A stretch of DNA of 64,000 nt from Sulfuritalea sp. (GCA_016710465.1 JADJVS010000015.1:404637-468636), one strand, 5' to 3'; positions 53,268 to 62,639 are shown, counted from the stretch's first letter. Notes: generated by a model not told the origin, from the letters alone. Made by a program: numbers and translations.

Positions 53268-54469
53268 TGGCCCAGCCGCTCGCGGGCGTGCGGGTGCTGG
53301 AGTTCGGCACCTTGATCGCGGGCCCGTTCTGCTCGCGCATCCTCGGCGAGTTTGGCGCCGAGGTCATCAAGATCGAGGCGCCTGGGGAAGGCGACCCGCT
53401 GCGCAAGTGGCGCAAGCTGTATCCGACGGGCGATGGCGAAACGTCGCTGTGGTGGTTCGTCCAGGCGCGCAACAAACAGTCGGTCACGCTCAATCTCAAG
53501 CATCCGAAAGGCCTGGAGATTGCGCGCCGGCTCGCAGCGGAAGCCGACATCGTGGTCGAGAACTTCCGTCCCGGCGTGATGGAAAAGCTGGGTCTGGGCT
53601 GGGACGTGCTGTCGGCGGCAAATCCGGGTCTGGTCATGGTCCGGCTCTCCGGTTTCGGCCAGACCGGTCCGCTGGCGCAACAACCGGGTTTTGGTGCCAT
53701 TGGTGAATCCATGGGGGGCCTGCGCTACATCACCGGATTCCCGGATCGCCCGCCCGTAAAGACGGGCATTTCCATCGGCGATTCGATCGCCGCGCTGTGG
53801 GGCGCGCTGGGTGCGCTGATGGCGTTGCGGCATCGCGAGGTCAATGGCGGGGCCGGACAGGTGGTCGACGTCGCCCTGTACGAGTCCGTCTTCGCCATGA
53901 TGGAAAGCATGGTGCCGGAGTTCGATGTCGTCGGTTTCATCCGCGAGCGCACCGGCAATGTCATGCCCGGCATCACGCCGTCGAATACGCATACGACAAG
54001 GGACGGCAAGCACCTGATCATCGGCGCCAATGGCGACGCGATTTTCAAGCGCCTGATGCTGGCGATCGGCCGTGCCGACCTGGCCGAGGATCCGCAATTG
54101 GCCAACAATGCCGGGCGCGACGCGCGTGCGAGCGAAATCTACGGCGTGATCGATGCCTGGGTCGGCAGTCGCGATGCCGACGAGGTCCTGCGCGTTGCAT
54201 CCGAGGCCCAGGTGCCCTCAAGTCCGATCTTTTCCGTGGCGGACATGTTTCGCGACCCGCAATTCCTCGCTCGGGGCATGCTTGAGTCTGCCCAACTGCC
54301 TGATGGAAAAGACTTTCATCTCCCCGGGGTGGTGCCGAGGCTGTCCCTGACGCCGGGCGGAACACGCTGGATCGGACCGGCCCTCGGAGAGCACACCGTA
54401 GCCGTGCTCCGGGGCCTTGGCTACGCTCCGGACGAGATTGATCGCTTCCGGCAGGATGGTGCTATCTGA
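53267..54469 (+). CDS. CaiB/BaiF-family (class III) CoA-transferase
   Basis: A 400-residue CoA-transferase of the formyl-CoA transferase type. Motifs: VRVLEFGTLIAGPFCSRILG, GAEVIKIEAPGEGDPLRKW, and TGISIGDSIAALWGAL, in which the aspartate corresponds by alignment with Frc to the acyl carrier. The CoA acceptor/donor is unknown. The start overlaps recR by one base (TGATG), a coupling of unrelated functions. Confidence 0.88.
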   Translation: MAQPLAGVRVLEFGTLIAGPFCSRILGEFGAEVIKIEAPGEGDPLRKWRKLYPTGDGETSLWWFVQARNKQSVTLNLKHPKGLEIARRLAAEADIVVENFRPGVMEKLGLGWDVLSAANPGLVMVRLSGFGQTGPLAQQPGFGAIGESMGGLRYITGFPDRPPVKTGISIGDSIAALWGALGALMALRHREVNGGAGQVVDVALYESVFAMMESMVPEFDVVGFIRERTGNVMPGITPSNTHTTRDGKHLIIGANGDAIFKRLMLAIGRADLAEDPQLANNAGRDARASEIYGVIDAWVGSRDADEVLRVASEAQVPSSPIFSVADMFRDPQFLARGMLESAQLPDGKDFHLPGVVPRLSLTPGGTRWIGPALGEHTVAVLRGLGYAPDEIDRFRQDGAI

Positions 54470-54687
54470 TTGAATAAAAGGCGAAAAATTATCCCCATTT
54501 AATTCGGGGCGATAAGTCTCGCCTGTTCGGGACTTTAATCGCCTTGCAAGATTCGCTACAATGGCCGACTTTCAGTTGCGGCCGCAGCGCTTGATCTTGA
54601 TCGAAGCAACGCTGGCCTTCAACGAAACTGCAGTGAAATCAATTTCCGTTTTCGCTTAGCGCGTTTCAGCATCCAGGGACTACCACC
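54470..54687. promoter_or_regulatory. petABC promoter region
   Basis: This 218-base spacer contains a hairpin-like CCCC...GGGG (about 54494-54510) and a TACAAT box at 54557-54562, a candidate -10 for the bc1 operon, giving a leader of about 120 bases. The -35 (TTTAAT) is weak. Confidence 0.4.
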
Positions 54688-55281
54688 ATGAGTTGTAACG
54701 AAAATGTCGATTGTGGGCGGCGTCGCTTGCTGGTTGCCACGGCAGCCGCCGGCGGGGTGGCCGGGGTGGCGGCCGCCGTGCCCTTCGTGGCCAGCATGCT
54801 GCCTTCCGAGCGCGCCAAGGCGGCCGGTGCTCCGGTCGAGGTGGATATCAGCAAGCTTGCACCCGGACAGATGATGACTGTCGAGTGGCGCGGCAAGCCC
54901 GTCTGGATCATCAACCGGACCAAGGAAATGCTCGACGGCCTGGCCAAGATCGCCGACCAGTTGGCCGATCCGAAGTCGGACAAGAAGATGCAGCCGGACT
55001 ACGCCAGGAATGAGACGCGTTCGATCAAGCCGGAGATCCTCGTCGCCGTCGGCATCTGCACCCACCTGGGTTGTTCGCCGACCGATAAATTCAAGACCGG
55101 TGCCGATTCGGGCATCGATCCCAACTGGCCGGGCGGTTTCATCTGTCCCTGCCACGGCTCCACCTTCGACCTTGCCGGTCGCGTGTACAAGAGCAAGCCG
55201 GCGCCGGACAACCTCGAGATCCCTCCCCACATGTATCTTGGCGACGCCAAGCTCGTGATTGGCGAAGACAAGAAGGCCTGA
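54688..55281 (+). CDS. petA: Rieske iron-sulfur subunit of cytochrome bc1
   Basis: A 197-residue protein with a Tat-type N-terminus (CGRRRLLVATAAAGG), a membrane anchor and the [2Fe-2S] motifs CTHLGC and CPCHGS. It moves electrons from ubiquinol to cytochrome c1. First gene of petABC. Confidence 0.96.
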   Translation: MSCNENVDCGRRRLLVATAAAGGVAGVAAAVPFVASMLPSERAKAAGAPVEVDISKLAPGQMMTVEWRGKPVWIINRTKEMLDGLAKIADQLADPKSDKKMQPDYARNETRSIKPEILVAVGICTHLGCSPTDKFKTGADSGIDPNWPGGFICPCHGSTFDLAGRVYKSKPAPDNLEIPPHMYLGDAKLVIGEDKKA

Positions 55282-55285
55282 CGCG

Positions 55286-56581
55286 ATGAGCAAAGTGAAT
55301 GCACTGCTGCAAGGCACGCTGGACTGGGTTGACGCGCGCTTTCCGCTGACCTCGAACTGGAAAGCCCACCTGTCCGAATACTACGCGCCGAAGAACTTCA
55401 ACTTCTGGTACTTCTTCGGCTCGCTGGCGATGCTGGTGCTGGTGATCCAGATCGTCACCGGCATCTTCCTCACGATGCACTACAAGCCGGATGCCGCGCT
55501 GAATGCCTCGGGCGTGCCCGTCGCCTTTGCCAGCGTCGAGTACATCATGCGCGACGTGTCCTGGGGCTGGTTGATCCGCTACATGCATTCGACCGGAGCC
55601 TCGGCCTTCTTCGTCGTCGTCTATCTGCACATGTTCCGCGGCCTGCTCTATGGTTCCTATCGCAAGCCGCGCGAGCTGATCTGGCTGTTCGGCATCGGCA
55701 TCTTCCTCTGCCTGATGGGCGAGGCCTTCTTCGGCTACCTGCTGCCCTGGGGCCAGATGTCCTTCTGGGGCGCCCAGGTCATCGTGAATCTTTTCTCCGC
55801 GATCCCGCTGATCGGCGAAGACCTGTCGATCTGGCTGCGCGGCGACTATGTGGTCGGCGACGCGACGCTGAACCGCTTCTTCGCCTTCCATGTCATCGCC
55901 ATGCCGCTGGTGCTGGTGGGCCTGGTCGGCGCGCACATCATCGCGCTGCACGAAGTCGGCTCCAACAACCCCGACGGCGTCGAGATCAAGAAGAAGAAGG
56001 ACGCCAACGGCGTGCCGCTGGACGGCATCCCCTTTCACCCCTACTACACGGTGAAGGATATCGTCGGCGTGATCGTCTTCCTGATGGTGTTCTCGGTGAT
56101 CGTGTTCTTCATGCCCGAGGGGGGCGGCTATTTCCTCGAGTACAACAACTTTGATCCCGCCGATCCGTTGAAGACCCCGCCGCACATCGCTCCGGTCTGG
56201 TACTTCACGCCCTACTACTCGCTGCTGCGCGCCGTGACCTATCCGCTGTTCGGCATCGATGCCAAGTTCTGGGGCGTCGTGGCCATGGGCGCCGGCACCC
56301 TGATCTTCGCCTTCCTGCCCTGGCTGGACCGCAGCCCGGTGAAGTCGATCCGCTATCGCGGCACGATGACCAAGGTTTTGCTCGCGATCTGGATCGTCGG
56401 CTTTTTCATCCTTGGCTTCCTCGGCACCAAGGATCCGGCCTACAAGTTCTTTGGCGCCATCCCCGGTGCGCCCGTCGCACAGCTCCTCAGCGTCTATTAC
56501 TTCCTGTTTTTCCTGACGATGCCGATCTGGTCTTCCCTGGATCGTTGCCAGCCGGAGCCGGGCAGGGTGACAATGAAATGA
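55286..56581 (+). CDS. petB: Cytochrome b subunit of cytochrome bc1
   Basis: A 431-residue integral protein with eight or so helices and the bis-heme histidines, plus the FGYLLPWGQMSFWGA and PEWY-like Qo segment (here APVWYFTPYYSLL). It carries the Qo and Qi sites. ATG 55286 is four bases after petA. It overlaps petC by four bases (ATGA). Confidence 0.96.
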   Translation: MSKVNALLQGTLDWVDARFPLTSNWKAHLSEYYAPKNFNFWYFFGSLAMLVLVIQIVTGIFLTMHYKPDAALNASGVPVAFASVEYIMRDVSWGWLIRYMHSTGASAFFVVVYLHMFRGLLYGSYRKPRELIWLFGIGIFLCLMGEAFFGYLLPWGQMSFWGAQVIVNLFSAIPLIGEDLSIWLRGDYVVGDATLNRFFAFHVIAMPLVLVGLVGAHIIALHEVGSNNPDGVEIKKKKDANGVPLDGIPFHPYYTVKDIVGVIVFLMVFSVIVFFMPEGGGYFLEYNNFDPADPLKTPPHIAPVWYFTPYYSLLRAVTYPLFGIDAKFWGVVAMGAGTLIFAFLPWLDRSPVKSIRYRGTMTKVLLAIWIVGFFILGFLGTKDPAYKFFGAIPGAPVAQLLSVYYFLFFLTMPIWSSLDRCQPEPGRVTMK

Positions 56582-57288
56582 AAAAACTACTCATCGCATT
56601 CCTGTTCGCGCCGATGCTGGCGTTCGCCGCGGGCGCCAAGCTGCACCTCGACGCCGCGCCGGACAAGGCCAATGACATGGCCGCGCTGCAGAACGGTGCC
56701 AAGGTTTTCGTCAATTACTGCCTGAACTGTCATTCGGCCTCCTACATGCGCTACAACCGCCTGAAGGACATTGGCCTGAGCGACGATCAGATACGCGATA
56801 ACCTGATGTTCACCGCCGACAAGGTGGGTGAGCCGATGCGCATCGCCATGCGCCGTGACGAGGCCAAGGCCTGGTTCGGCGCCGCGCCCCCCGACCTGAC
56901 GGTGATTGCCCGCGCCCGCGCTTCCGAGCACGGCAGCGGCGCCGACTGGCTCTACACCTATCTGCGCAGCTTCTATCGCGACGAGAGCCGGCCCACCGGC
57001 TGGAACAACGTGATCTTCGAGAACGTCGGCATGCCCCATGTGCTGTGGGATCTCCAGGGCGACCAGGAGATGGGGCCCGACCACAAGCTGAAGCTGGTCA
57101 AGCCGGGCACGATGAAGCCCCGCGAATACGACGCCATGGTTGGCGATCTCGTTGCCTACCTGAAGTACATGGGCGAGCCGGTGTCCGAGTTCCGCAAGCA
57201 CCTTGGCGTCGTCGTGCTGATTTTCCTCGCTGTCTTCTTCGTCTTCGCTTATGCCTTGAAGCGCGAGTTCTGGAAAGACATCCATTAA
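56578..57288 (+). CDS. petC: Cytochrome c1 subunit of cytochrome bc1
   Basis: A 236-residue protein with a signal peptide (ending near FAAGAK), a heme c site CLNCH and a C-terminal membrane anchor (LGVVVLIFLAVFFVFAYAL). It passes electrons to soluble cytochrome c. The operon petABC is typical of beta- and gammaproteobacteria. Confidence 0.95.
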   Translation: MKKLLIAFLFAPMLAFAAGAKLHLDAAPDKANDMAALQNGAKVFVNYCLNCHSASYMRYNRLKDIGLSDDQIRDNLMFTADKVGEPMRIAMRRDEAKAWFGAAPPDLTVIARARASEHGSGADWLYTYLRSFYRDESRPTGWNNVIFENVGMPHVLWDLQGDQEMGPDHKLKLVKPGTMKPREYDAMVGDLVAYLKYMGEPVSEFRKHLGVVVLIFLAVFFVFAYALKREFWKDIH

Positions 57289-57386
57289 CCTGACATGGAA
57301 TGCAGACCATGGGGCACAGAGAAATGAACGCACCACCCGTCCGCAAAGTGGTGCGTGACGCCGACTATTCGTGGGGCACCAGCGCC

Positions 57387-57983
57387 ATGATGAACCTGTA
57401 CTCGGGCACCACCTGCCCGTTCAGTCATCGCTGCCGCATCGTGCTCTACGAAAAGCAGATGGACTTCCAGGTGATCGACGTCGACTTGTTCAACAAGCCG
57501 GAAGATATCGCCATCATCAATCCCTACAACCGCGTGCCGGTGCTGGTCGATCGCGACCTCGTGCTCTACGAGTCGAACATCATCAACGAGTACATCGACG
57601 AGCGCTTTCCGCATCCGCAACTGATGCCGCCCGATCCGCAGACCCGCGCCAAGGCGCGCCAGTTGCTGTTCACCATGGAGCACGAGCTGTTCAGCCACAT
57701 CGACGCTGTGGAGAAGAACCTCAAGTCGGCTGACAAGGCGCGCGGGCACATCCGCGATCGCCTGATCGAGCTGGCGCCGATGTTCAACAAGCAGAAGTTT
57801 CTGCTTGGCGAAGACTTCTCCATGCTCGACGTGGCGATCGCGCCGTTGCTGTGGCGCCTCGACCATTACGGCGTGGAAATGCCGAAGACCACGGCGCCGC
57901 TGATGAAGTACGCCGAGCGCATCTTCTCGCGTCAGGGTTTCATCGACGCGCTGACGCCGACGGAAAAGATGATGCGCCGCTGA
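57387..57983 (+). CDS. sspA: Stringent starvation protein A
   Basis: A 198-residue glutathione-transferase-fold protein that binds RNA polymerase. N-terminal MMNLYSGTTCPFSHRCRIV and VLYESNIINEYIDERFPH are the SspA signature. Start candidates: 57300, 57309, 57324 and 57387; I prefer 57387 because family members start at this methionine pair. sspA-sspB behind petABC is the standard order in proteobacteria. Confidence 0.9.
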   Translation: MMNLYSGTTCPFSHRCRIVLYEKQMDFQVIDVDLFNKPEDIAIINPYNRVPVLVDRDLVLYESNIINEYIDERFPHPQLMPPDPQTRAKARQLLFTMEHELFSHIDAVEKNLKSADKARGHIRDRLIELAPMFNKQKFLLGEDFSMLDVAIAPLLWRLDHYGVEMPKTTAPLMKYAERIFSRQGFIDALTPTEKMMRR

Positions 57984-58024
57984 GGCGCGTCATCCTTGCT
58001 CGCGCTGAACGCTTCGGCGCCGCC

Positions 58025-58447
58025 ATGTTGTCCACCAAACCCTACCTGATCCGCGCCATCCACGAGTGGTGCTCGGATCAGGGCTTCACCCCCTACCTGT
58101 CGGTCAAGGTCGATGCCACCACGCGCGTGCCGCGCGAGTTCGTCAAGGACGGCGAGATCGTGCTCAACGTCGGTGTCGAGGCCACGCACCAGTTGCTGCT
58201 GGGCAACGAGGAAATCAGCTTCCAGGCCCGCTTTGGCGGCAAGGCCTTCCCGGTGGTGGTGCCGATCGCGCGCGTCGCGGCGGTCTATGCGCGCGAAAAT
58301 GGCGATGGCATGGCTTTCGAGGTGGGCGAGGGTGCGGAGGTGGCTTCGGGCGAGCCGTCACCCGCTGCTGAGGAAGCGATCGAGTCGCCTGCGGACACAC
58401 CCACGGACCGGCCGTCGGGCCGACCTTTCCTGACCAGGGTGAAGTGA
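58025..58447 (+). CDS. sspB: ClpXP specificity-enhancing factor SspB
   Basis: A 140-residue adaptor that delivers ssrA-tagged proteins to ClpXP: TKPYLIRAIHEWCSDQGFTPYL, VNVGVEATHQLLLGNEEISF and an acidic, proline-rich tail ending in RPFLTRVK, the ClpX-binding motif. It lies 41 bases after sspA. Confidence 0.93.
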   Translation: MLSTKPYLIRAIHEWCSDQGFTPYLSVKVDATTRVPREFVKDGEIVLNVGVEATHQLLLGNEEISFQARFGGKAFPVVVPIARVAAVYARENGDGMAFEVGEGAEVASGEPSPAAEEAIESPADTPTDRPSGRPFLTRVK

Positions 58448-58471
58448 CGTGGCGACCTCCGGGGCTTTCTG

Positions 58472-59443
58472 GTGGCGGATGGGACGAAACTGGTAGTGCG
58501 TCTCCGCCGGGTATCGACCTTCGCCCTGGCCGTCACCGGCGCGATGGGTATGCCGGCATTGGCGCAGCAGTCGCGCATGGTGGAGGCCTACGAGGCGAAG
58601 CATGCCGAGCGCGTACTCGATCGCAGCGTGTTCTACGGTCCGCGGCACGGCGGAGTCTATCGCGCCAAGTTCGAGGCGCAGTTGCGCCACGACCCGAACG
58701 TCAAGGGCGTCGTCATCCATAACCACGGCTGCGGCGGAATGTGGGGTTGGGAAACCCATGTCGCACAGTTCTATTTCCGCCGCGGATTTGCCGTCATCAC
58801 GCCGGAGTTCGTGACGAGGCCGCATAACCGAACTGGATGTCCGGGCAACAACAGTGACGACGCGCTGAAGGGGGGCGGCAGGAATTTCCGCGAAGGCATA
58901 TACACGGCGCGCAATCCGGCTCGGCTCGATGCTCGGGTCGATGACACCCTGACACTGGTCCGCTACATCAAGGTGCTGACTGCCAAACCCATCCTGCTTA
59001 GCGGCCATTCGGAAGGTGCCAGGACGACTTACCGCTGGCCCTATCGCGACCGGCAGGTGGTCGGCGCCATCCTGCACAACCAGTCCTGTTCCGCCGGTTA
59101 CGAGCACCTCTGGCAACTATCGCCAACGATCCCCACTTGGCAGGTCCTGGAGCGCAACGATCCCTGGGCGCCGGAGGCTGCCATGGGAAGCTGCGGGCAC
59201 CACTTCGCCGGGGGCAACGAGGCCAACTTCACACTGTTGATGCAGGATGGGAACAACCACAACCCACTGGCCAACAAGGAGGCGCAGGACAGCCTTGAAC
59301 GCTGGCTGAAGCGCATCGTGCCGGGGGCGGGGGAGTTCGTCGACACCCACAACGAGCACCTGCTGGAAGCCATACAGCGCAGCGTCTATCCGGATGCCTT
59401 CCCCGCGGCGAACGCCGATTCCGCAGTGCGCGAAAGCCGCTAG
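58472..59443 (+). CDS. Secreted alpha/beta hydrolase (dienelactone-hydrolase-like)
   Basis: A 323-residue protein with a signal peptide (FALAVTGAMGMPALAQQ) and an alpha/beta fold: HNHGCGGMWGWE (oxyanion), nucleophile elbow SGHSEGAR, and a DGNNHNPL histidine. Both GTG 58472 and GTG 58496 are possible starts. Cysteines (HNHGC, TGC, QSC, GSC) may form disulfides. Substrate unknown. Confidence 0.75.
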   Translation: MADGTKLVVRLRRVSTFALAVTGAMGMPALAQQSRMVEAYEAKHAERVLDRSVFYGPRHGGVYRAKFEAQLRHDPNVKGVVIHNHGCGGMWGWETHVAQFYFRRGFAVITPEFVTRPHNRTGCPGNNSDDALKGGGRNFREGIYTARNPARLDARVDDTLTLVRYIKVLTAKPILLSGHSEGARTTYRWPYRDRQVVGAILHNQSCSAGYEHLWQLSPTIPTWQVLERNDPWAPEAAMGSCGHHFAGGNEANFTLLMQDGNNHNPLANKEAQDSLERWLKRIVPGAGEFVDTHNEHLLEAIQRSVYPDAFPAANADSAVRESR

Positions 59444-59637
59444 GGCGAACGGTCTATTTCGACTCCATCACCCAGAGGCAAAGGGTGATTTCACGTTGTA
59501 TCACTCAATAGCAAAAACCCTTTAATATCCTTGCTGGTAGCGGATAATCCGTGTCGGCTTGCGTTATATCGTTTCATGTCATATCATCCTCGTATGGGTA
59601 GCAAAACGGGTAGCGCTACAGAGTTCAAGGGGGAGTC
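59444..59637 (+). promoter_or_regulatory. Integrase promoter and possible attachment region
   Basis: A 7-bp hairpin (59467-59473 with 59483-59489) follows the hydrolase gene. A promoter TTGCGT-17-TATCAT (59559-59587) precedes the integrase. The direct repeats GGGTAGC (59595, 59609) may be integrase arm sites. The left attachment site should be here, but no tRNA fragment was recognised. Confidence 0.4.
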
Positions 59638-60885
59638 ATGGCGAGGGCGGCAAATAAGCTGACAGATCTGGCGATACGCCAGGCGAAGCCATACCCGGAC
59701 GGCCAGAAGACCAGGGTGTTGCCTGATGGCTATGGCCTTCGGCTGACGGTGACGCCGGGAGGCAGAAAGTTCTGGCAATACCGCACCGCTGTCGGCGGCG
59801 TCGAGCGGACCGCGCAGATCGGGGAGTATCCGGCCATGAGCCTGGACGCTGCACGGCAAAAGGCGGCTGAACTCCGGGAGCTTGGGCGCAAAGGAAGGAA
59901 TCCTGTCGCTGAGCATCAAGCGGCCAAGCTGCGCAACCGAATCAGCGCCGAGACGACCTTTGAGGCGGTGGCCAACGAGTTGTTGGCGGGGAAGAAGAAG
60001 AGCGTTTCCGAGTCGCACTACGTCAAGATCAGCGGCGCACTCAAGGCGAACCTTTACCCAACCCTCGGGCCGCTGCCCATTCAGGAAATTTCACCGCCCA
60101 TGCTGCGCGAGGCGCTGCGCAAGCTTGAGAACCGGGGCGCTCTCGACTATCTGGCCGGGGTCAGGCGCTGGGCCGGGGAGGTCTTCGACTTCGCCAAGGC
60201 TCACGGCTATTTCGTCGGCGACAATCCGGCGCACGCTCTGCGCAAGAACGTATTCGAGAAGCACAAGGGCGGCCACATGAAGGCGCTGGCCTGGGCTGAC
60301 GTTGGGGCGTTCGCGCGCCAGGTAGATGCCTTGGAAGGTGATGGCGCCACCTATTTTGCGGTGCATCTGTTGCTACTGACCGCCTGCCGGCCTAGCGAAG
60401 TAAGGGAGGCGCGCTGGGCGGAATTCGACCTCGACAGAGCACGATGGACGATCCCGGAAGAGCGGATGAAGAAGCGAGAGATACATACGGTTCCGCTGTC
60501 TCGCCAAGCCCTTGCCACGCTTCGGAAGTTGAGCTCGATTACTGGCGACGGCGATTACCTTTTCCCGAGCCGAGCCGGATCGAAGGCGCGTTGCATGTCT
60601 GACATGGCGCTGCTCTACGCGGTCAAGCGGACAGCAGGAAAGGAAGTTCACGCCCATGGATTGCGCGCGACGTTCTCAACCCATGTCAGTGAATCGCTGC
60701 TGTGGGATGACAAGGTAAAGGAAGCGGCGCTCGCGCACCGCAAGGCCGGTAAGACCGAGGCGTCCTACGATCGCGCAACCCACTACGCTGAGCGTGTCAA
60801 GCTGATGCAGTGGTACGCCGACGAGATCGATGCCGCGGTAAAGGGTGCCGACGTGATACCAATTTCAGGCAAGACCGCCGCCTGA
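59638..60885 (+). CDS. Tyrosine integrase, P4/DUF4102 type
   Basis: A 415-residue integrase: N-terminal DUF4102 arm-binding domain (KLTDLAIRQAKPYPDG, LRLTVTPGGRKFWQYR), a SAM-like core-binding domain and a catalytic domain with the arginine in TACRPSEVREA, HAHGLRATFSTH (HxxR) and the tyrosine in EASYDRATH. Its location at the left edge, pointing inward, marks the start of an integrated element. Codon use is less GC-rich than its neighbours. Confidence 0.94.
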   Translation: MARAANKLTDLAIRQAKPYPDGQKTRVLPDGYGLRLTVTPGGRKFWQYRTAVGGVERTAQIGEYPAMSLDAARQKAAELRELGRKGRNPVAEHQAAKLRNRISAETTFEAVANELLAGKKKSVSESHYVKISGALKANLYPTLGPLPIQEISPPMLREALRKLENRGALDYLAGVRRWAGEVFDFAKAHGYFVGDNPAHALRKNVFEKHKGGHMKALAWADVGAFARQVDALEGDGATYFAVHLLLLTACRPSEVREARWAEFDLDRARWTIPEERMKKREIHTVPLSRQALATLRKLSSITGDGDYLFPSRAGSKARCMSDMALLYAVKRTAGKEVHAHGLRATFSTHVSESLLWDDKVKEAALAHRKAGKTEASYDRATHYAERVKLMQWYADEIDAAVKGADVIPISGKTAA

Positions 60886-60966
60886 CGGGCTCAGGCAAAG
60901 CGGGCCAGGAAGGTGCAACAACACCGACCAGGCCCTGACCACGAAGCAACCACAAGGAGTTACATC

Positions 60967-61029
60967 ATGGCTACCGCAAATACTACCAGCAGCACCGCCG
61001 ACCAGATGACGGAAGGCGGTGCAGCATGA
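60967..61029 (+). CDS. 20-residue peptide coupled to the next gene
   Basis: A perfect AAGGAG site (60954-60959) seven bases before ATG 60967 starts MATANTTSSTADQMTEGGAA, whose stop overlaps the start of the 61026 gene (ATGA). It is probably a leader peptide or translational coupling device. No similarity recognised. Confidence 0.6.
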   Translation: MATANTTSSTADQMTEGGAA

Positions 61030-61478
61030 AAGCCACCGCGAAAACCTTAAAGCTCGTGCAAACGACGCAGAAAAAGTCATCGGCACCACGTCTGCGAGCC
61101 GGAATCATAAAAGGCACACTGGGCAAAGACGCGGGACCATACCCCAAGGTATCTGCGGAGGTGCAAAGAGCGATCGATAGGAAGGCGCGGATATTGGCGG
61201 ACGCAGCTTTCGATGTCATACGTGAGTCGCTGGTGCGCCAAGTCGGCAATAGGTGCTTCACGGGCAGACACTACGAGAACTTCCACGCCGAAGTAGCTCT
61301 TGAAATCGTCGGCGGCGCGACTCTCGATTCGGCCTTGGCGCCGTTGATGCGTCACGAGTTGGAGTGGGCCGCACAGACCGCCGACTTCCTATTGGAGAGG
61401 GCACGCAAGTGTCGGGACGAGATTGCTGGAGAACTGCGCCGCTTCAATCGAACAAGCGATGAGGGAAGCGCAGCATGA
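61026..61478 (+). CDS. Unknown element-borne protein (150 aa)
   Basis: A basic, helical protein of 150 residues with an N-terminal low-complexity region and the segment RHYENFHAEVALEIVGGATL. No family recognised. Coupled on both sides by four-base overlaps, so it belongs to an operon behind the integrase. Confidence 0.75.
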   Translation: MKATAKTLKLVQTTQKKSSAPRLRAGIIKGTLGKDAGPYPKVSAEVQRAIDRKARILADAAFDVIRESLVRQVGNRCFTGRHYENFHAEVALEIVGGATLDSALAPLMRHELEWAAQTADFLLERARKCRDEIAGELRRFNRTSDEGSAA

Positions 61479-62017
61479 GCGCCAAGACAATCGAGGCCGC
61501 GCCGACATTGGCCATGGGCGACGCTACCACCGAACTTGTAATCGTCATCAAGCCCCACAACCTTGATTTTGTCGAGTTCCTTGGAACCCGCACCATGCTT
61601 GAGGCCGAAGGCATTCTTCCTGAAGATACCAAGCTCCCCACCGGCTACGACAATCTGTTCTGGCAAGCCGGGCAGTTCGATTACTGGCTCCGGCGCGAAC
61701 GGCCGCCAGGAGCCCGGGGGCCGCGCAAGCAGTTTGCCGAATGCGACTGGTTTCGCCTGCGCATGAATCTGACGGACATGCCCACTCCTTCAGAGAGGGA
61801 GATTGCCCGCAAGGCGCAGGAACTTGAGGATGCCATCTACAGAAACAGCGCGGAAGGCAATGCGAAGCGGTGCGCCATGATTGAGGGCTGCGTCGTCGCG
61901 GACTGTGACGAGAAATTCCAAGCCTTCAAGGCATCAATCCCCGGCCTCGTCGCGCCCAAGCGCGGCGGCCGGCCGAGCAAGGCCATTCCGACGACCGAGA
62001 GCAGGCCCGAGCAATGA
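61475..62017 (+). CDS. Unknown element-borne protein (180 aa)
   Basis: A 180-residue protein with two cysteines in a CVVADC motif (near residue 140) and a proline/arginine-rich C-terminus (RGGRPSKAIPTTESRPEQ). The section TGYDNLFWQAGQFDYWLRRE is aromatic-rich. No family recognised. Overlaps both neighbours. Confidence 0.75.
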   Translation: MSAKTIEAAPTLAMGDATTELVIVIKPHNLDFVEFLGTRTMLEAEGILPEDTKLPTGYDNLFWQAGQFDYWLRRERPPGARGPRKQFAECDWFRLRMNLTDMPTPSEREIARKAQELEDAIYRNSAEGNAKRCAMIEGCVVADCDEKFQAFKASIPGLVAPKRGGRPSKAIPTTESRPEQ

Positions 62018-62163
62018 CCAGGCCACGCACCCCAGCCGAGAAACAGGAGGCCGCGCTGCTGGCGGCTTTCCGCAGGATGGGGCCGCGGGCGCGATTCAAG
62101 CTACTGCGAGCGATACGCCCTTCAGGCATACAATCGGCATTCACGAGGGGGATGACGCCATGA
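62014..62163 (+). CDS. 49-residue basic protein
   Basis: A small, arginine-rich frame (MTRPRTPAEKQEAALLAAFR then RMGPRARFKLLRAIRPSGIQ) with four-base overlaps to the genes on both sides. The two overlaps argue that it is translated. Unknown function. Confidence 0.55.
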   Translation: MTRPRTPAEKQEAALLAAFRRMGPRARFKLLRAIRPSGIQSAFTRGMTP

Positions 62164-62570
62164 TTCGCGCCTTGCTGCTGCTCACCATAGTTTCCGCGCT
62201 ATCTGGTTGCGCTACCGTTCGCCAACAAGACTTGGATGCATGGGTGGGCATGCCTGTGGAGGCCCTGGACACGCACTCGCTGTTCATTACGATCCCGATG
62301 TACAAGAGCACAACGCAAAGCGGAATGGAAGTGCGGAACTATGCCAACGGTGCGGATGTGGAATCGTGCTTCAGTAGTGCGGGCGCTTCTGGAAAAGGGA
62401 AGTACGCAAACGCGAATGCGTTCACCACCTGCTCAAGCAATCGAGTGGTCTGCAACAACATCTTCTACATCAGGGATGGGGTTGTAGTTGAGTACGCGCC
62501 TACCGGCCGCTGCTACACGGACGATTCGGTTCGTCCTCAATCTCGCTACCTGACGCTCCAGAAAAAATAG
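62160..62570 (+). CDS. Small lipoprotein with four mature-part cysteines
   Basis: A 136-residue predicted lipoprotein (lipobox ALSGC, Cys 17) with cysteines in VESCFSS, FTTCSSN, VVCNN and GRCYTD, which could form two disulfides in the periplasm. It is coupled to the 49-residue gene by ATGA. It ends the element operon before a terminator. No family recognised. Confidence 0.7.
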   Translation: MIRALLLLTIVSALSGCATVRQQDLDAWVGMPVEALDTHSLFITIPMYKSTTQSGMEVRNYANGADVESCFSSAGASGKGKYANANAFTTCSSNRVVCNNIFYIRDGVVVEYAPTGRCYTDDSVRPQSRYLTLQKK

Positions 62571-62602
62571 ACAGCCGAGATTCGGCGCACCCTCAATACC
62601 GC

Positions 62603-62624
62603 CCCGGCTCCGGCCGGGTTTTTT
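62603..62624 (+). terminator. Intrinsic terminator of the element operon
   Basis: CCCGGC (62603-62608), a 4-base loop, GCCGGG (62613-62618) and six T (62619-62624). It separates the integrase-side operon from the toxin-antitoxin promoter. Confidence 0.85.
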
Positions 62625-62639
62625 CTTTCTGCGTGGCAC

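Noticed and set aside
59444..59500. tRNA 3' end as the integration site (TTTCGACTCC-like sequence)
   Set aside because: It resembles a T-loop only over a few bases; no acceptor stem, CCA or upstream cloverleaf could be drawn.
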